Assembly: GCF_003605645.1 (NCBI RefSeq)
Contig: NZ_QVMU01000013.1
Coordinates: forward strand, 51,545-115,544
Source of the DNA: Vibrio sinensis
GTDB taxonomy: Bacteria; Pseudomonadota; Gammaproteobacteria; Enterobacterales; Vibrionaceae
Direction of reading: 5' to 3'
DNA length: 64,000 bases
The notes beneath the pieces are model-generated. The model ran no database searches, had not been told where the DNA came from, and saw only the letters and a list, made by a program, of their open reading frames with translations. This document shows positions 63,486 through 64,000 of this stretch, piece by piece. Positions within the stretch are counted from its first letter, which is position 1. The number at the start of each line of letters is the position of its first letter. A program made the position numbers and the translations under genes.

Positions 63486-64000
63486 TTAAGCGTTCGCTTT
63501 TTCTTTCTTTGCTTTTGGTGCTGCTTTCGGTGCTTCTTGGTCTTCTTTTTTCTTGATGACTGTAGTGCCTTCGAAAGTTTCACCTTCAACGTATACAGAA
63601 CCGTAGTAAGCCGCTGTTAGTACTTCTTTTAGTTCGCTGATTAATGGGTAACGAGGGTTCGCACCAGTACATTGGTCATCGAACGCTTCAACTGATAGCT
63701 CATCCAGTTTTGCAATGAAGTCAGCTTCGTTTACGCCAGCCGCTTGAATTGATAGTGGAATATCCAAATCAACTTTAAGCTCTTCCAACCAAGTTAGTAG
63801 ACGTTCAATCTTCTGAGCAGTGCGGTCACCAGCTTGGCTTAGGCCTAGGTGATCAGCAACTTCAGCGTAACGACGACGTGCTTGTGGACGGTCGTATTGA
63901 GAGAATGCAGTTTGCTTAGTTGGGTTATCGTTCGCGTTGTAACGTACAACGTTAGAGATAAGTAGTGCGTTAGCCAAACCGTGTGGTAGGTGGAACTCAG
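63486..64000 (-). CDS. adhE: Bifunctional aldehyde-alcohol dehydrogenase AdhE, C-terminal end
   Basis: The last 171 residues of AdhE, cut by the window edge, so no start is visible. The reading begins EFHLPHGLANALLISNVVRY, the iron-dependent alcohol dehydrogenase part with its metal-ligand His, and continues through NDNPTKQTAFSQYDRP and GANPRYPLISELKEVL. AdhE turns acetyl-CoA to ethanol in fermentation. The tail is rich in Lys/Ala/Pro, as in other Vibrio AdhE. Confidence 0.95.
   Translation of the reverse strand, partial: EFHLPHGLANALLISNVVRYNANDNPTKQTAFSQYDRPQARRRYAEVADHLGLSQAGDRTAQKIERLLTWLEELKVDLDIPLSIQAAGVNEADFIAKLDELSVEAFDDQCTGANPRYPLISELKEVLTAAYYGSVYVEGETFEGTTVIKKKEDQEAPKAAPKAKKEKANA

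Noticed and set aside
1..64000. CRISPR arrays, insertion sequences, integrons or prophage genes
   Set aside because: I saw no regularly spaced repeats, transposase, integrase or phage structural genes in the window.

Overview
The window looks like part of a Vibrio chromosome, and chromosome I is likely. The GC content is moderate. The housekeeping blocks are minCDE-ycgL-mltB next to adhE, folD next to tRNA-Arg, and ppsA/ppsR. Carbohydrate transport is almost all PTS, and sites resembling CRP, PhoB and PurR boxes lie where gamma-proteobacterial genes would carry them. I cannot fix the species.

Layout. 1-5811: a two-component system (kinase truncated at the window edge), SelO, a GNAT acetyltransferase, a GST and an MFS transporter, all on the minus strand. 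5913-8085: a divergent LacI-type repressor and fructokinase pair with a clear operator and CRP box. 8147-10527: a membrane diguanylate cyclase translationally coupled to a secreted leucine-rich-repeat protein. 11026-11235: a cold-shock protein with a long leader. 11774-17172: a PhoB-box-preceded ABC importer operon that also encodes two cytoplasmic phosphoester hydrolases. 17483-18520: a cytochrome b561-like protein and a His-rich protein.

19160-28581 is the most unusual block. It is a tight eight-gene operon containing a three-module FtsK/EccC-like ATPase, five helical or coiled-coil proteins (two with a WXG100-like central Trp), a GDPD-type lipoprotein and a large PEGA-domain membrane protein. 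I know no characterised system with this make-up. It is my best candidate for an undescribed envelope-associated machine.

28896-36532 is a lactose/cellobiose-type PTS locus with a PRD regulator, two metallopeptidases and a MalY/PatB-type beta-lyase. This suggests use of a sugar-peptide or sugar-amino acid conjugate. 36645-40020 is ppsR/ppsA. 40093-48673 is a glucitol-type PTS region. It has two complete EIIC-EIIB-EIIA sets, srlD, srlM, srlR and a previously uncalled 34-residue membrane microprotein, with divergent gutQ and an FSA-type aldolase.

49047-53417 is a cysteine-detoxification locus (Lrp-type regulator, CyuA-like desulfidase, CyuP-like transporter). 53530-63172 is mostly core genome: a radical SAM protein, a crotonase, tRNA-Arg, folD with a PurR box, a repeat element, nupC, a LysR regulator, mltB, ycgL and minCDE. 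The window ends inside adhE.

Coordinates for regulatory sites come from reading the sequence by eye. Functional assignments rest on recognised motifs and family resemblance, not on database searches.
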